From the NCBI RefSeq assembly GCF_006716265.1, contig NZ_VFOS01000001.1, positions 1,488,001 to 1,552,000 on the forward strand: a DNA stretch of 64,000 nucleotides, given 5' to 3'. This DNA comes from Rarobacter faecitabidus (GTDB lineage Bacteria > Actinomycetota > Actinomycetes > Actinomycetales > Cellulomonadaceae). Positions 26,317 to 36,277 of the stretch are shown piece after piece. The notes under the pieces were generated by a model, which saw only the letters and a program-made list of their open reading frames with translations, was not told the DNA's origin and did not search any database. The first letter of the stretch is position 1. Every line of letters starts with the position of its first letter. A program made the position numbers and the translations under genes.

Positions 26317-26384
26317 AAGATGATCTTAATATTATCAAGAATATTTCGTTCGACTTTATTAATTAACGTGCATATCGTGGCAGG
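26317..26384. promoter_or_regulatory. Divergent lysG-lysE control region
   Basis: A 68-bp AT-rich spacer in a GC-rich genome. TAAGAT (minus) ends six bases before the lysG start and TATCGT (plus) ends six bases before the lysE start, so both genes look leaderless with back-to-back promoters. The run TTAATATTATCAAGAATATT and TTTATTAATTAA give LTTR-like AT-rich dyads. LysG probably binds here. Confidence 0.7.
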
Positions 26385-27035
26385 ATGCACGCTGCCACCC
26401 TCCTCGCACCCATGTGGACGGGATTCGCCACAGGACTAGGACTCATCGTTCCCCTCGGGGCGCAGAACGCGTTCGTCCTGCGCCAGTCACTGCGACGCGA
26501 GCACATCGGCGCCGTCGTGCTGGTGTGCATCGTCTCGGATGCGATCCTGATCGTCGCCGGCACTGCTGGGCTCGGCCAGGCGGTCGCACAGTCGCGGACC
26601 ATCAGCGAAATCGCGCGATGGGGTGGCGCTGCCTTCCTCGCGTTCCTCGCGATCCAGGCCCTCGTCCGTGCGGTGAAGCCCGGCACGCTTAACGCCCCGA
26701 GCGACGCACCGCCAACCTCCCGGCGCAAGACCATCGCCACGACGGCCGCACTCACGTGGCTGAACCCGCACGTGTACATCGACACCGTCCTGCTCCTGGG
26801 ATCGATCAGCGTCGCGCAGGCGATGCTGGTGCCCCCAGAATTCGCCACCGCGGCACCGTGGGCTTTCACGCTCGGGGCGATAGCGGCAAGCGTCATCTGG
26901 TTCAGCACGATCGGCTTCGGTGCCCGCTACCTCACCCCGCTCTTCGCGCGTCGCTGGACCTGGCGGGTTCTCGACGGCGCGGTCGCGCTGGTGATGGTCG
27001 CGATCGCGGTGCGGCTCGTGACTCACGCGGGCTGA
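26385..27035 (+). CDS. lysE: LysE family amino acid exporter
   Basis: A 216-residue membrane protein with about six transmembrane segments and the LysE signature (GLGLIVPLGAQNAFVLRQSL at the N-terminus, TWLNPHVYIDTVLLLG in the middle). These proteins export lysine and arginine. Pairing with a divergent LysG supports basic amino acid export. The start at 26385 follows TATCGT by six bases. Confidence 0.92.
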   Translation: MHAATLLAPMWTGFATGLGLIVPLGAQNAFVLRQSLRREHIGAVVLVCIVSDAILIVAGTAGLGQAVAQSRTISEIARWGGAAFLAFLAIQALVRAVKPGTLNAPSDAPPTSRRKTIATTAALTWLNPHVYIDTVLLLGSISVAQAMLVPPEFATAAPWAFTLGAIAASVIWFSTIGFGARYLTPLFARRWTWRVLDGAVALVMVAIAVRLVTHAG

Positions 27036-27106
27036 GCGACGCCGGTGGAGCGAGTCGGATGAACCGGCCGGTGTTGCCTCCCCCTCATCCGCAGTACGCT
27101 TCACGA

Positions 27107-27949
27107 ATGAGCACACGTTTTCCGAAGAAGGTCTACGCGCGCGAGCTCAAGAAGCTACAGGCGCAGCTCGTGGACATGCAGGCATGGGTTCAGGCCTCCG
27201 GTGCCCGCGTGGTGGTCATCTTCGAGGGCCGCGACGCCGCGGGCAAGGGATCGACCATCTCGCGGGTCTCGCAGTATCTCAATCCCCGCGTCACGCGCAC
27301 CGTCGCGCTGCCGAGGCCGACCGAGCGCGAGCAGTCACAGTGGTACTTCCAGCGCTACATTCCGCACCTGCCCGCGGCGGGCGAGATCGTGCTCATGGAC
27401 CGCTCCTGGTACAACCGCGCGGGAGTCGAGCGCGTCATGGGCTACTGCACGCATGCCGAATACCAGCGATTCCTGCGCCAGGCGCCCATATTCGAGCGCA
27501 TGCTCATCGAGGACGGCATCCTGCTGCTGAAGTACTGGTTCTCCATCTCCGACGTGGAGCAGGAGGTGCGCTTCCATTCCCGCAATGAGGACCCGATGCG
27601 CCGGTGGAAGCTCAGCCCCAACGACGTCGCCTCCATCACCAAGTGGGAAGACTACTCGCGCGCCAAGGACACGATGCTCGTCCACACCGACATCCCGGAA
27701 TCGCCCTGGTTCGAGGTGGACAACGAGGACAAGCGACGCGGCCGGATCAACATGATCGCTCACCTGCTCAGCCAGGTCCCCTACACCGACGTCGAACGCG
27801 ATCCCATCGATATCCCGCCGCGCCCCAAATCCGGCGGCTACGTGCGACCACCGCGCGAGGAGATCAACTTCGTCCCCGACTATGCGAGCCAGGTGCTGTC
27901 CAGGTCCGAGGCCAAGGAGAAGAGCCGCAAGCCCAAGAAGGACGGCTGA
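27107..27949 (+). CDS. ppk2: Polyphosphate kinase 2 family protein
   Basis: A 280-residue PPK2 enzyme transferring phosphate between polyphosphate and nucleoside diphosphates. Walker A is FEGRDAAGKGST at about residues 39-50, the Walker B/lid region is VLMDRSWYNRAGVERVMGY and the C-terminal KWEDYSRAKDTML closes the fold. One PPK2 domain and this length fit the class I group. TACGCT ends six bases before the ATG at 27107 (leaderless). The last 15 residues are lysine-rich. Confidence 0.93.
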   Translation: MSTRFPKKVYARELKKLQAQLVDMQAWVQASGARVVVIFEGRDAAGKGSTISRVSQYLNPRVTRTVALPRPTEREQSQWYFQRYIPHLPAAGEIVLMDRSWYNRAGVERVMGYCTHAEYQRFLRQAPIFERMLIEDGILLLKYWFSISDVEQEVRFHSRNEDPMRRWKLSPNDVASITKWEDYSRAKDTMLVHTDIPESPWFEVDNEDKRRGRINMIAHLLSQVPYTDVERDPIDIPPRPKSGGYVRPPREEINFVPDYASQVLSRSEAKEKSRKPKKDG

Positions 27950-28066
27950 CAAACGCGGCGGAGGACTCGTCCATAACTCCCCCGGCGCAAGTTCGCGGGC
28001 TCTCGGCACATAGGACTATGGAGCGGGCCGGTCCCGCCACCATTGCGCTCGTGGAGGGAATCAACG

Positions 28067-29680
28067 ATGAAGATACCGATGGCAGCCGTCGGAGTAGCCG
28101 TAATCGCGCTGCTCGGGGCGTGCGTTCCGACGACGCCCTCGTCGCCGGGCGAGGCCCCCGCGTCGTTCGATCTGGAATCGGCGATCGGGAATTGGACGGT
28201 CGCCGACTCCGGAACCGATGCCGACGGGGCGATCCTGCAGATCGGCTGGTCGCTCGCGCTGTCGCGGCAATGCGGCTACAGCCTGGTTTCGTACATCATC
28301 AAGCCCAACGGTGACTTCGTCGCGAGCGACGGAGGCTACACGCAAGACTGCGGCCCGGGCAGTTTCATCCCTGAGCGCGGGAAGTTCCGGTTCGTCGGCG
28401 ATCGCCTTGAGATCGTGGACGAGTCCTCCGCCACAATTGCGGAACTTACTCGCGGTGGCGAGCCGCACGTCACCGGGGACACCTCACCGGAATTGGCCCA
28501 GGAGCCGGTCTACTCCGCGGAACTGGCGGCGGCAGTCCAGCTGCTTGCGCCCGCGAACCTGTCGCTGCCGGACGATGCGCGGGTCGCAACCGCCGCGGAT
28601 CTGTCGGCCCACCGGTGGTATCCCGAGAATCCCGCACCAGAGGATCCGGGCGGATCCTGGATCGACCTGCGCGCCGATGGCCGCTATGAAACGTCCGACG
28701 GATGCAACGGCATGGTAGGCCTCTGGCTAGTGGATGACAGTACGGGAGCCTTCCGTGCAACGGGCGGAGGCAAGAACGAGGTCGGCTGTCCTGGAGTCGA
28801 AACCGATGCCGACCTGATGTCGGCGCACGCGATGGCTGTGACCGGTGACGGAAGCGCCCTGCTCTTCTTCGACGAAGCGGGGCAACAGGCCGCCCGTTAC
28901 GTGGGCCACCCGAACCCCAAATCGCAGCAGTCTACGAGCCCGGATGCCGTTGGCCTGCTAAAGCAGTTGGTGGGCAAGTGGGTAGGGACCGAATCACGAG
29001 ACGGCGAAGGAATGGCGCTGACAATCGGAAGGGACCTTGTGGTGAGTCGTCCCTGCGACGCCTGGGACAACGGCGCCAGCGTTGCCTATCTCCTGACCGC
29101 CGACGGCCGCTTCGTTACCGGACGGACATGGATGCTCGACACCTGCGACGAACCGCCAGCGATACCGATTGAAGGGCGGTTTTCCCTCACTGACGGGCAC
29201 CTTGCGCTGGAGGATCTCCAGGGCAACACGCTCGCGCTATTCGATCGCGACGACTCGGCCGCGGCCGTTGATGGCGCTGAAGATCCCCTGGACGACATTG
29301 CTAGTAAGGTTATCGCCGAATTCTCGGCATCGTTGCCGGACGGGCTACGCCCGGTGACGCAAGATCTGCTCACAAGCCGGCGCTGGTATGCCATCGAACG
29401 ACCTTCCGGCGAACGAGGTGAGTCATGGAACGAGTTCGGTAAGGACGGCGTGGAGACTGCCTTCGATTCATGCAACGAGTCGAGTCGCGGTTGGGTTATC
29501 GATGACGCGGGAATAATTGCATTTACCACTGTCATGGAATCAACGCTGGTGGGTTGCGACATAGACACCGAGCGGAACGAAGGCTGGTCCTCGGTCAAAG
29601 CGCTTGCCATCACGGCGGACGATGAGGAACTGGTCGCGGTGGATTCGCAAGGCCGCGAACTCATGCGGTTTCATCGCTAG
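28067..29680 (+). CDS. Lipoprotein with duplicated META/HslJ-like modules
   Basis: A 537-residue lipoprotein: signal peptide with lipobox LLGAC, Cys19 lipidated. The mature part is an internal duplication. Module A repeats as SLALSRQCGYSLVSYII...DC and DLVVSRPCDAWDNGASVAYLL...DTC; module B repeats as LSAHRWYPENP...DGCNG...VGC and LTSRRWYAIERP...DSCNE...VGC. The RWY and DGCNG features resemble META/HslJ domains, and paired cysteines suggest disulfides outside the membrane. Start at 28067 follows GGAGGGAA. Function unknown, probably envelope-related. Confidence 0.85.
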   Translation: MKIPMAAVGVAVIALLGACVPTTPSSPGEAPASFDLESAIGNWTVADSGTDADGAILQIGWSLALSRQCGYSLVSYIIKPNGDFVASDGGYTQDCGPGSFIPERGKFRFVGDRLEIVDESSATIAELTRGGEPHVTGDTSPELAQEPVYSAELAAAVQLLAPANLSLPDDARVATAADLSAHRWYPENPAPEDPGGSWIDLRADGRYETSDGCNGMVGLWLVDDSTGAFRATGGGKNEVGCPGVETDADLMSAHAMAVTGDGSALLFFDEAGQQAARYVGHPNPKSQQSTSPDAVGLLKQLVGKWVGTESRDGEGMALTIGRDLVVSRPCDAWDNGASVAYLLTADGRFVTGRTWMLDTCDEPPAIPIEGRFSLTDGHLALEDLQGNTLALFDRDDSAAAVDGAEDPLDDIASKVIAEFSASLPDGLRPVTQDLLTSRRWYAIERPSGERGESWNEFGKDGVETAFDSCNESSRGWVIDDAGIIAFTTVMESTLVGCDIDTERNEGWSSVKALAITADDEELVAVDSQGRELMRFHR

Positions 29681-29867
29681 TGCGTGCCGCAGTTGCGGAT
29701 GCAGCGACTGACTCATAAGGGGGTAGTTGCGTGGTGTCACGCTACCTGATTCACTCACACCTTGCGGACCCAAGATGCAGAACTCATTGCGACGCTATAC
29801 GGTGTGGAAGTTCCACCAGCGCCGTCGAGAGGCCTCCCCTTCGACCTCTCAACAACGAAGGAGATCA

Positions 29868-30381
29868 ATGAAGGCCCGCACTCTGACCAAAATCCTGTTT
29901 CTGGCCGTCCTGTCGTCCGTTACATTCGGGGGGATTGGCACATGCCGAGGACCCCGTCGTGCCCGCGGAGGTGACCGAGATCGTCATTGATGAGGTGGCT
30001 CCCGTCAACGTCGTCATGTCGGAAGAATTGTCGACGGGCGATCTGCTCGCCATCACTGAAACAGGGACAGTGACGATCCCGCTCGACCCACCCGACCCCT
30101 TTACCCTCAGCGTCGCTGACGGCGTCCCGAGCAATGTGACACCGTCTAGCGGCGTGGCGCTAACGGCGCCCGACATCGCTGTCTCGTTACCCGCTCTTGC
30201 AGACATTGAGGAAGCCGAAGTCGCTGCCGATGGAACTATCAGTTACAGCAGCAACACTGACGCGACAGTGGTCGTTCAACCTTTAGAGAGGGCTACTGCA
30301 AGTGACGGCGTATGCCATTTCCTTGGCCGCGGGGTTGTGCCTCGCCGCTATCAGCCTCCAAAACATCCACGCTCCAGGTGA
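29868..30381 (+). pseudogene. Secreted-protein gene with a frameshift in a G6 run
   Basis: From ATG 29868 (after GAAGGAGATCA) the frame encodes a signal peptide, MKARTLTKILFLAVLSSVTFGG, and then loses sense. One base fewer in the six-G run at 29928-29933 joins it to the frame giving LAHA-EDPVVPAEVTEIV, a perfect signal peptidase site, and about 140 acidic, Val/Thr-rich residues. Alternatives are a sequencing error, a true null allele, or slippage/phase variation. The downstream end overlaps the next gene by 80 bases, so a second lesion near 30290 is possible. Confidence 0.75.
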
Positions 30382-30583
30382 CCTAACTTGGCGGCATCCA
30401 CGCGCGCTGCTAGGGCTGACGACCCACAGCGTCATGGGACTCGTACTGATCGCCGGTTTGCTCTGGAACCCCAACACCGCATTCGCGGCGACGTTGTTTT
30501 CCGGCTGGTTTGCCGGATACCCAATCGGATTGGGCATAACACTATGGCGCTCGAGAGCAACACGGGACTCGCGATGCAAGTAA
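30302..30583 (+). CDS. Small hypothetical membrane protein
   Basis: A 93-residue protein from GTG 30302, with AGAGGG upstream. It contains three hydrophobic segments (AYAISLAAGLCLAAISL, SVMGLVLIAGLLW, TLFSGWFAGYPIGLGI) and a basic C-terminus, so it is probably a three-pass membrane protein. No family is recognised. It follows the frameshifted secreted-protein gene and overlaps the next small gene by ten bases. Confidence 0.55.
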   Translation: MTAYAISLAAGLCLAAISLQNIHAPGDLTWRHPRALLGLTTHSVMGLVLIAGLLWNPNTAFAATLFSGWFAGYPIGLGITLWRSRATRDSRCK

Positions 30584-30822
30584 CGCCGCACCGGGTCCCG
30601 GTGACGCGGAAGGCATTCTCACCGTGGCATCGGCTGGTGTTCCAGCTAATTACGTGGATCACCGGGATCGTGACGTTCTTCAGTCGCGTGGTCGACTTCC
30701 CGCTTATTGGCGTGCTGTCGAGTTGGACATGGGTGCCCTTCACAATAGGCACCGCCTGCACCCTCATCTGGGTACACGGATGGACCATCCCGGGGTACTG
30801 CGCATACAAATGCAGGAAGTGA
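30574..30822 (+). CDS. Small hypothetical membrane protein
   Basis: An 82-residue protein from ATG 30574, whose start overlaps the stop of the preceding gene; an in-frame ATG at 30544 is a possible longer start. Two hydrophobic segments (LVFQLITWITGIVTFF, VPFTIGTACTLIWVHGW) and a short Cys-Lys tail (YCAYKCRK). Function unknown. The overlap and shared strand suggest one transcript with the two preceding genes. Confidence 0.55.
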   Translation: MQVTPHRVPVTRKAFSPWHRLVFQLITWITGIVTFFSRVVDFPLIGVLSSWTWVPFTIGTACTLIWVHGWTIPGYCAYKCRK

Positions 30823-30902
30823 CATTTTCGCTGAGCGGTAAGCTCGCCCGGCTCTAGGTCGGATACTGACACGCATCCCGCGGCATACGGACGCCGCGCA
30901 CA

Positions 30903-30937
30903 CGAATGGGCCACCCGGAATCCGGGTGGCCCATTCG
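30903..30937. terminator. Bidirectional hairpin terminator
   Basis: CGAATGGGCCACCCGG and CCGGGTGGCCCATTCG form a perfect 16-bp stem with a three-base loop, between a plus-strand gene and the convergent ilvC end. No U-tract follows on either strand, a form common in actinobacteria. Confidence 0.85.
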
Positions 30938-30994
30938 ATATTGAACGTCAGCCGTTTGGCTACTCGTCCACGACTGCCCGCAAAGTGCGCGGGA

Positions 30995-32041
<1,047 letters not shown>

Positions 32042-32052
32042 TCAGTTAGCGG

Positions 32053-32577
32053 TTAGGCAGTGCGAGGTGCGCGCTCGAGCGCGCGTTCGGTCATTGAGCG
32101 GGAACCACGAGCGATACCGATGGCACCCGACTTGACGATTTCGCGGACCCCGAAGGGCTCGAGCGCAGCGAGCAACGCGGCCAGTTTATCGGGGTTACCG
32201 GTGGCCTCGATGGTCAGAGCGTCGGGCTGCAGGTCGACTACGTGCGCCCGGAAGAGCTCCACGACCTGCAGAACGGAGGTCCTGGTTGCGACGTCGGCGC
32301 GGACTTTGACCAGCATGAGTTCGCGCTGAACCGAGGCAACCGGGTCCAGTTCAATGATCTTGATGACGTTCACGAGCTTGTTGAGCTGCTTCGTCACCTG
32401 TTCGAGCGGCTGCTCGTCCACGTCCACCACGACGGTGACTCGCGAGAAGCCCTCGTGTTCCGTCGGTCCGACGGCAAGGGAATGGATGTTGAAGGCGCGG
32501 CGAGCGAACAGGCCGGCAACGCGAGTGAGAACGCCGGGCTTGTTCTCCACCAGCACGGCGAGAGTGTGTCGAGTCAT
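32053..32577 (-). CDS. ilvN: Acetolactate synthase small (regulatory) subunit
   Basis: A 174-residue regulatory subunit with an N-terminal ACT domain (TLAVLVENKPGVLTRVAGLFARR...NIHSLAVGPTE) and the conserved C-terminal domain ending REIVKSGAIGIARG. It binds valine and activates and feedback-inhibits IlvB. It begins nine bases after the ilvB stop. Confidence 0.97.
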   Translation of the reverse strand: MTRHTLAVLVENKPGVLTRVAGLFARRAFNIHSLAVGPTEHEGFSRVTVVVDVDEQPLEQVTKQLNKLVNVIKIIELDPVASVQRELMLVKVRADVATRTSVLQVVELFRAHVVDLQPDALTIEATGNPDKLAALLAALEPFGVREIVKSGAIGIARGSRSMTERALERAPRTA

Positions 32578-32586
32578 GGCGGTTTC

Positions 32587-34407
32587 CTAGTCCTCTCGGT
32601 CCCAAGCGGGCGAGATGCCGCGCGCGTACTGAATGTCGTCGTTCGAGACTCCGGCGGCAACCATCGGCCACACCATGGCGTCGCGTGACACGGTGAAATC
32701 GATCACCACCGGCTGGTCGTCGATCTCCTGCGCGCGCTTGATCGCTGCGTCCACCTCGGATTCGCTCTCGACGCGGATACCCGCGCAGCCGTAGGCCGCG
32801 GCCAGCTTCACGAAGTCCGGAACTCGACGCGTGCCGTGCCCGGTGTGCAGGTCGGTGTTGGAGTAGCGCTTGTCGTAGAACAGGGTCTGCCACTGGCGGA
32901 CCATGCCGAGCGACGAGTTATTGATCAGCGCGACCTTGATCGGGATCTCGTTGATCACGCACGTGGCGAGTTCCTGGTTGGTCATCTGGAAACAGCCGTC
33001 GCCGTCGATCGCCCAGACCTCGCGGTCGGGCTGTCCGACCTTGGCACCCATGGCCGCGGGAACGCTGTACCCCATGGTTCCAAGTCCGCCCGAGTTGATC
33101 CACGTATTGGGTCGCTCGTAGCGGATGAACTGCGATGCCCACATCTGGTGCTGACCCACGCCCGCAACGTAGATGGCATCCGGGCCCGCAAGCTGGCCGA
33201 GCCGCTGGATGACGTGCTGGGGGGCCAGCAGTCCGTCCTCGGTAGCCGTGTAGCCCAGCGGATACGTCTCGCGCCAGTCATCGATCTGGCGCCACCAGGC
33301 GCCCAGATCCGGCTTGCCCTGGATCTCGTGCTCGCGCGCCAGCTCGGGCAGCAGGTCGCCGATGACCTCCTTGAGGTCACCCACGATCGGCACGTCCGCC
33401 GTGCGGTTCTTGCCGATCTCGGCCGGGTCGATATCGGCGTGGACGATGGCAGCCTTCGGCGCGAAACTCGAGAGCTTTCCGGTCACGCGGTCGTCGAAGC
33501 GGGCACCCAGGGCCACCACGAGGTCCGCCTTCTGCAGCGCCGCCACGGCCGCGACCGTGCCGTGCATGCCGGGCATCCCGAGGTTCTGCGGGTGCGAGTC
33601 GGGCAGCGCGCCGCGGGCCATGAGCGTGGTCACCACAGCGGCACCGGACTCGTCCACGAGCTTGCGCAGCACCTCCGAGGCGCCGGAGCGGATCACGCCG
33701 CCGCCGACGTAGAACACGGGGCGCTTGGCCGTCGCGATGAGTTTCGCCGCCTCGCGGATCTGCTTTCCGTGCGGCTTGGTGACCGGACGGTAGCCGGGAA
33801 GCGCGGTGGCCTGCGGCCACTTGAAAGTCGTCTGCGACTGCAACGCGGACTTCGCGACGTCGACGAGCACGGGGCCGGGACGGCCGCTCGCGGCGATCTC
33901 GAAGGCCTCGGCGATGACGCGGGGAATGTCGTCCGGATTGGTCACGAGGAAGTTGTGCTTGGTCACCGGGAGGGTGATGCCGACTATGTCGGCCTCCTGG
34001 AAGGCGTCAGTGCCGATGAGGCTGGCCCCGACCTGTCCAGTGATCGCGACCATGGGGATCGAGTCCATGTTGGCATCGGCCAGCGGCGTCACGAGGTTGG
34101 TGGCTCCTGGGCCCGACGTGGCAATGGTCACCCCGACCCGGCCTGTCGCATGCGCGTAGCCGGACGCGGCGTGTCCGCCCGCCTGCTCGTGGCGAACGAG
34201 GATGTGACGGAGTTTCGTCGAGTCCATCAGCGGGTCGTAGGCGGGCAGAATCGCGCCGCCGGGGATGCCGAAGACAACATCCGTGCCTACCGCCTCCAGC
34301 GACCGCACGAGCGATTGCGCTCCGGTCACCTGCTCCGAGACTTCCGTCGATGGCGTCGATGGCGTCGCTGGGCCTGGGCGTGGCCTCGTTGTCGCCTGGT
34401 TTGTCAT
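32587..34407 (-). CDS. ilvB: Acetolactate synthase large subunit
   Basis: A 606-residue ThDP-dependent enzyme making acetolactate and acetohydroxybutyrate. Visible: [15 protein letters not shown], the catalytic Glu in [16 protein letters not shown], and the ThDP/Mg motif [12 protein letters not shown] with the following NN ([13 protein letters not shown]). The ATG at 34407 follows an AGGAGCC ribosome site; an upstream in-frame start at 34428 is less likely. First structural gene of ilvBNC, behind the attenuator at 34579-34705. Confidence 0.97.
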   Translation of the reverse strand: MTNQATTRPRPGPATPSTPSTEVSEQVTGAQSLVRSLEAVGTDVVFGIPGGAILPAYDPLMDSTKLRHILVRHEQAGGHAASGYAHATGRVGVTIATSGPGATNLVTPLADANMDSIPMVAITGQVGASLIGTDAFQEADIVGITLPVTKHNFLVTNPDDIPRVIAEAFEIAASGRPGPVLVDVAKSALQSQTTFKWPQATALPGYRPVTKPHGKQIREAAKLIATAKRPVFYVGGGVIRSGASEVLRKLVDESGAAVVTTLMARGALPDSHPQNLGMPGMHGTVAAVAALQKADLVVALGARFDDRVTGKLSSFAPKAAIVHADIDPAEIGKNRTADVPIVGDLKEVIGDLLPELAREHEIQGKPDLGAWWRQIDDWRETYPLGYTATEDGLLAPQHVIQRLGQLAGPDAIYVAGVGQHQMWASQFIRYERPNTWINSGGLGTMGYSVPAAMGAKVGQPDREVWAIDGDGCFQMTNQELATCVINEIPIKVALINNSSLGMVRQWQTLFYDKRYSNTDLHTGHGTRRVPDFVKLAAAYGCAGIRVESESEVDAAIKRAQEIDDQPVVIDFTVSRDAMVWPMVAAGVSNDDIQYARGISPAWDRED

Positions 34408-34578
34408 GTCTTGGCTCCTGGTCCTCACGTGTGTCTGTGCGACGGGCCTGCCGGGCCGGCGGAATAGTTGCCGGACCCGCCACAGCGGCTAGGCCGGCTT
34501 TGGCACCGAGTGCAAGGTGTCTTGTGAACAACCCGTGTCACGAGGAATCGCATGGGGTGGCGCGAACCTTGTGACATG

Positions 34579-34617
34579 AAAAAACCCCTCGTTCCCGGTG
34601 AGGACATTTCGAGGGGT
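34579..34617 (-). terminator. ilvBNC attenuator terminator
   Basis: On the minus strand ACCCCTCG pairs with CGAGGGGT around an 18-base loop, followed by a run of six U residues. It lies between the leader peptide and ilvB and is the terminator arm of an attenuator. The rest of 34408-34578 is the untranslated leader to ilvB. Confidence 0.85.
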
Positions 34618-34646
34618 GAGCGCGCAGACGTTGGCTGATCGGCAGC

Positions 34647-34691
34647 TTACGCTGCGCGCTCAGTTACTACTACTAGTACCGCTGTCTGCAT
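34647..34691 (-). CDS. ilvB leader peptide (attenuation)
   Basis: Fourteen codons, MQTAVLVVVTERAA, from ATG 34691 to the TAA at 34647. Five consecutive Val/Leu codons make translation sensitive to charged tRNA-Val and tRNA-Leu. The layout (leader, then terminator, then ilvB) is that of the known actinobacterial ilvB attenuator. Confidence 0.88.
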   Translation of the reverse strand: MQTAVLVVVTERAA

Positions 34692-34699
34692 AGTGCCTT

Positions 34700-34728
34700 A
34701 CATTACGCCCTTTGCCGCGACTTGTCAC
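34700..34728 (-). promoter_or_regulatory. ilvBNC promoter
   Basis: -35 GTGACA at 34723-34728 and -10 TAATGT at 34700-34705 with a 17-bp spacer. The leader ATG is eight bases past the -10, so the transcript has little or no 5' untranslated region. The remaining part of the gap, 34729-34920, should hold the promoter of the plus-strand membrane protein, but I see no clear element. Confidence 0.8.
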
Positions 34729-34920
34729 ATACCTGAAACACGCGGGATGGGATTTGTGACTCGTGCGACATTTGCGCGATCTCGGCGGATATGGGACTTT
34801 CCGCCCGATTTGGGGCCTGTCCGAATCGAGATGATTGTCGTGTCGCCAATGACATCGACTAGGGCATAGCGCCGGTCGCACGACATTGCACAACTCCAAT
34901 GCACTGACGCTGAAAGGACC

Positions 34921-35517
34921 ATGGAAATGGACCGCAAGACACTCGACAAACTGATCTCCTCCACCGGCGCCGTCCTTGCCGTCGTCCTCCTTATCGGTGG
35001 CGTCCTGCTCACCTGGGCGGGCGGCTTCGTGAACGCGCAGGTGAGCAACCAACTCACTGCCCAGCGGATCACCATGCCGGCTGGCGACGCCATTGCGAAA
35101 CTAGAGAATGAGGCGGATCGCAAGGCGCTTGAGCCGTTCGCCGGGCAGCCGCTCGAGGGCCCCAGGCAGGCGCAGGCCTTCGCCGACCACTACATCCTTG
35201 CTCACATGAACGCCTCGTCTGGCGGCCGCACCTACGAAGAGGTCAGCGGCGAGTACACCAAGCTCAGCGATGAGGAGAAGGCGTCTGAGGATGGCCAGGC
35301 GCTGGGCGCGCTTCGCCAGACTCTGTTCATGGGCAACACCCTGCGCGGCACACTGCTGACCGCCTACGCGTTCGGCACCATCGGCGAGATCGCCTTCATC
35401 GCGGCCGGAGTGGCCTACGCCGGAGCAGTCGGCCTCGGAGTCCTGTCGTTCCTGGGCTTCCGCCACGCGAAAAGGATCCAGTCGGTGGCGCAGACCACTC
35501 CCGTCGCAGTCGCCTAG
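34921..35517 (+). CDS. Hypothetical membrane protein
   Basis: A 198-residue protein with one transmembrane segment near the N-terminus (TGAVLAVVLLIGGVLLTWAGG) and one or two near the C-terminus (FGTIGEIAFIAAGVAYAGAVGLG). The loop of about 110 residues between them is hydrophilic and charged and would lie on one side of the membrane. The start follows GAAAGGACC. Family not recognised, though similar small proteins are common in actinobacteria. Followed by two hairpins. Confidence 0.75.
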   Translation: MEMDRKTLDKLISSTGAVLAVVLLIGGVLLTWAGGFVNAQVSNQLTAQRITMPAGDAIAKLENEADRKALEPFAGQPLEGPRQAQAFADHYILAHMNASSGGRTYEEVSGEYTKLSDEEKASEDGQALGALRQTLFMGNTLRGTLLTAYAFGTIGEIAFIAAGVAYAGAVGLGVLSFLGFRHAKRIQSVAQTTPVAVA

Positions 35518-35526
35518 CTCGATCGA

Positions 35527-35632
35527 GTAGGAGGACGATTCCTCCTACGGCATTCAACTGGTGAAGCGGGATGGACGTCGTAACAAGGTGGTGGGGCCCG
35601 CACTGATTCTCAGTGCGGGCCCCACCACCTTT
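35527..35632. terminator. Two successive terminator hairpins
   Basis: First GTAGGAGG-ACGATT-CCTCCTAC at 35527-35548. Second a perfect 20-bp stem at 35587-35606 and 35610-35629 with a TTC loop, followed by TTT on the plus strand. They end the plus-strand membrane-protein gene and probably also the convergent gatCAB-GNAT unit. Confidence 0.9.
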
Positions 35633-35680
35633 AGTTCTCGACTGGCGAATGCGCTACGTGGCTGCGCTATGCGGGCGTGG

Positions 35681-36277
35681 CTACTGCGCGCCGCGAGGCG
35701 CCGAGAGTCTCGGTGCGTAAATCGCGGCATCCGGCTGGAACTCATCCGCCAGCAGGGACATGACGATGCCGTCCGTGTACCTCTCGTCGTCGCGCGCGTA
35801 GTCGCGCAGCACGCCCTCTTCCTTGAACCCGAAGGACTCGTACAACTCCTTGGCGCGCGGGTTGAGCGCAAGCACGACGAGACCGACGCGGTGAAGGCCA
35901 AACCCCTCCGGGCGTCCGGCGAACGCGAGTTCGAGGATGCGGAACACGGCCTCACGGCCGTATCCGCGGCCGCGGAAACCCGGCAGCATCGACATGCGCA
36001 TATCGGCGCGGCCGGCATTCTCGTCGATCTGGGTGAGCACCGCGTGACCGATCAGATCGTCACAGGTCGGCGTCGTGATTGCGAAGTCGACCCGGTCGCT
36101 GCGGTCGGCGAGTCTGCTGGCCCACGCGTCGAACAACTCACGCGTGGCCGCCGGGACGAGCCCGGTCAGGCGCGAGGTGACGGGATCCTGGGCAGCCTCC
36201 CAGAGCGCGTCCCGGTCGGACGAGCGCAGTGGTCGCAGGCAGATCAGTTCCCCCTCGAGCGTGGGCCCAGAGGTCAT
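35681..36277 (-). CDS. GNAT family N-acetyltransferase
   Basis: A 198-residue acetyltransferase of the RimJ/RimL-like group. The acetyl-CoA loop is visible as [15 protein letters not shown], with the C-terminal [22 protein letters not shown]. Substrate unknown; relatives acetylate ribosomal protein N-termini or antibiotics. Its ATG overlaps the gatB stop (ATGA), so it is translationally coupled to gatCAB. Confidence 0.88.
   Translation of the reverse strand: MTSGPTLEGELICLRPLRSSDRDALWEAAQDPVTSRLTGLVPAATRELFDAWASRLADRSDRVDFAITTPTCDDLIGHAVLTQIDENAGRADMRMSMLPGFRGRGYGREAVFRILELAFAGRPEGFGLHRVGLVVLALNPRAKELYESFGFKEEGVLRDYARDDERYTDGIVMSLLADEFQPDAAIYAPRLSAPRGAQ

Noticed and set aside
32836-34467. 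543-codon frame antisense to ilvB
   Set aside because: Shadow of a well-supported enzyme gene, with Arg/Gly/His-rich product.
35577-35589. GTCGTAACAAGGT matches a conserved stretch near the 3' end of 16S rRNA
   Set aside because: Only 13 bases match; flanks do not resemble rRNA and it is part of a terminator region. Likely chance.
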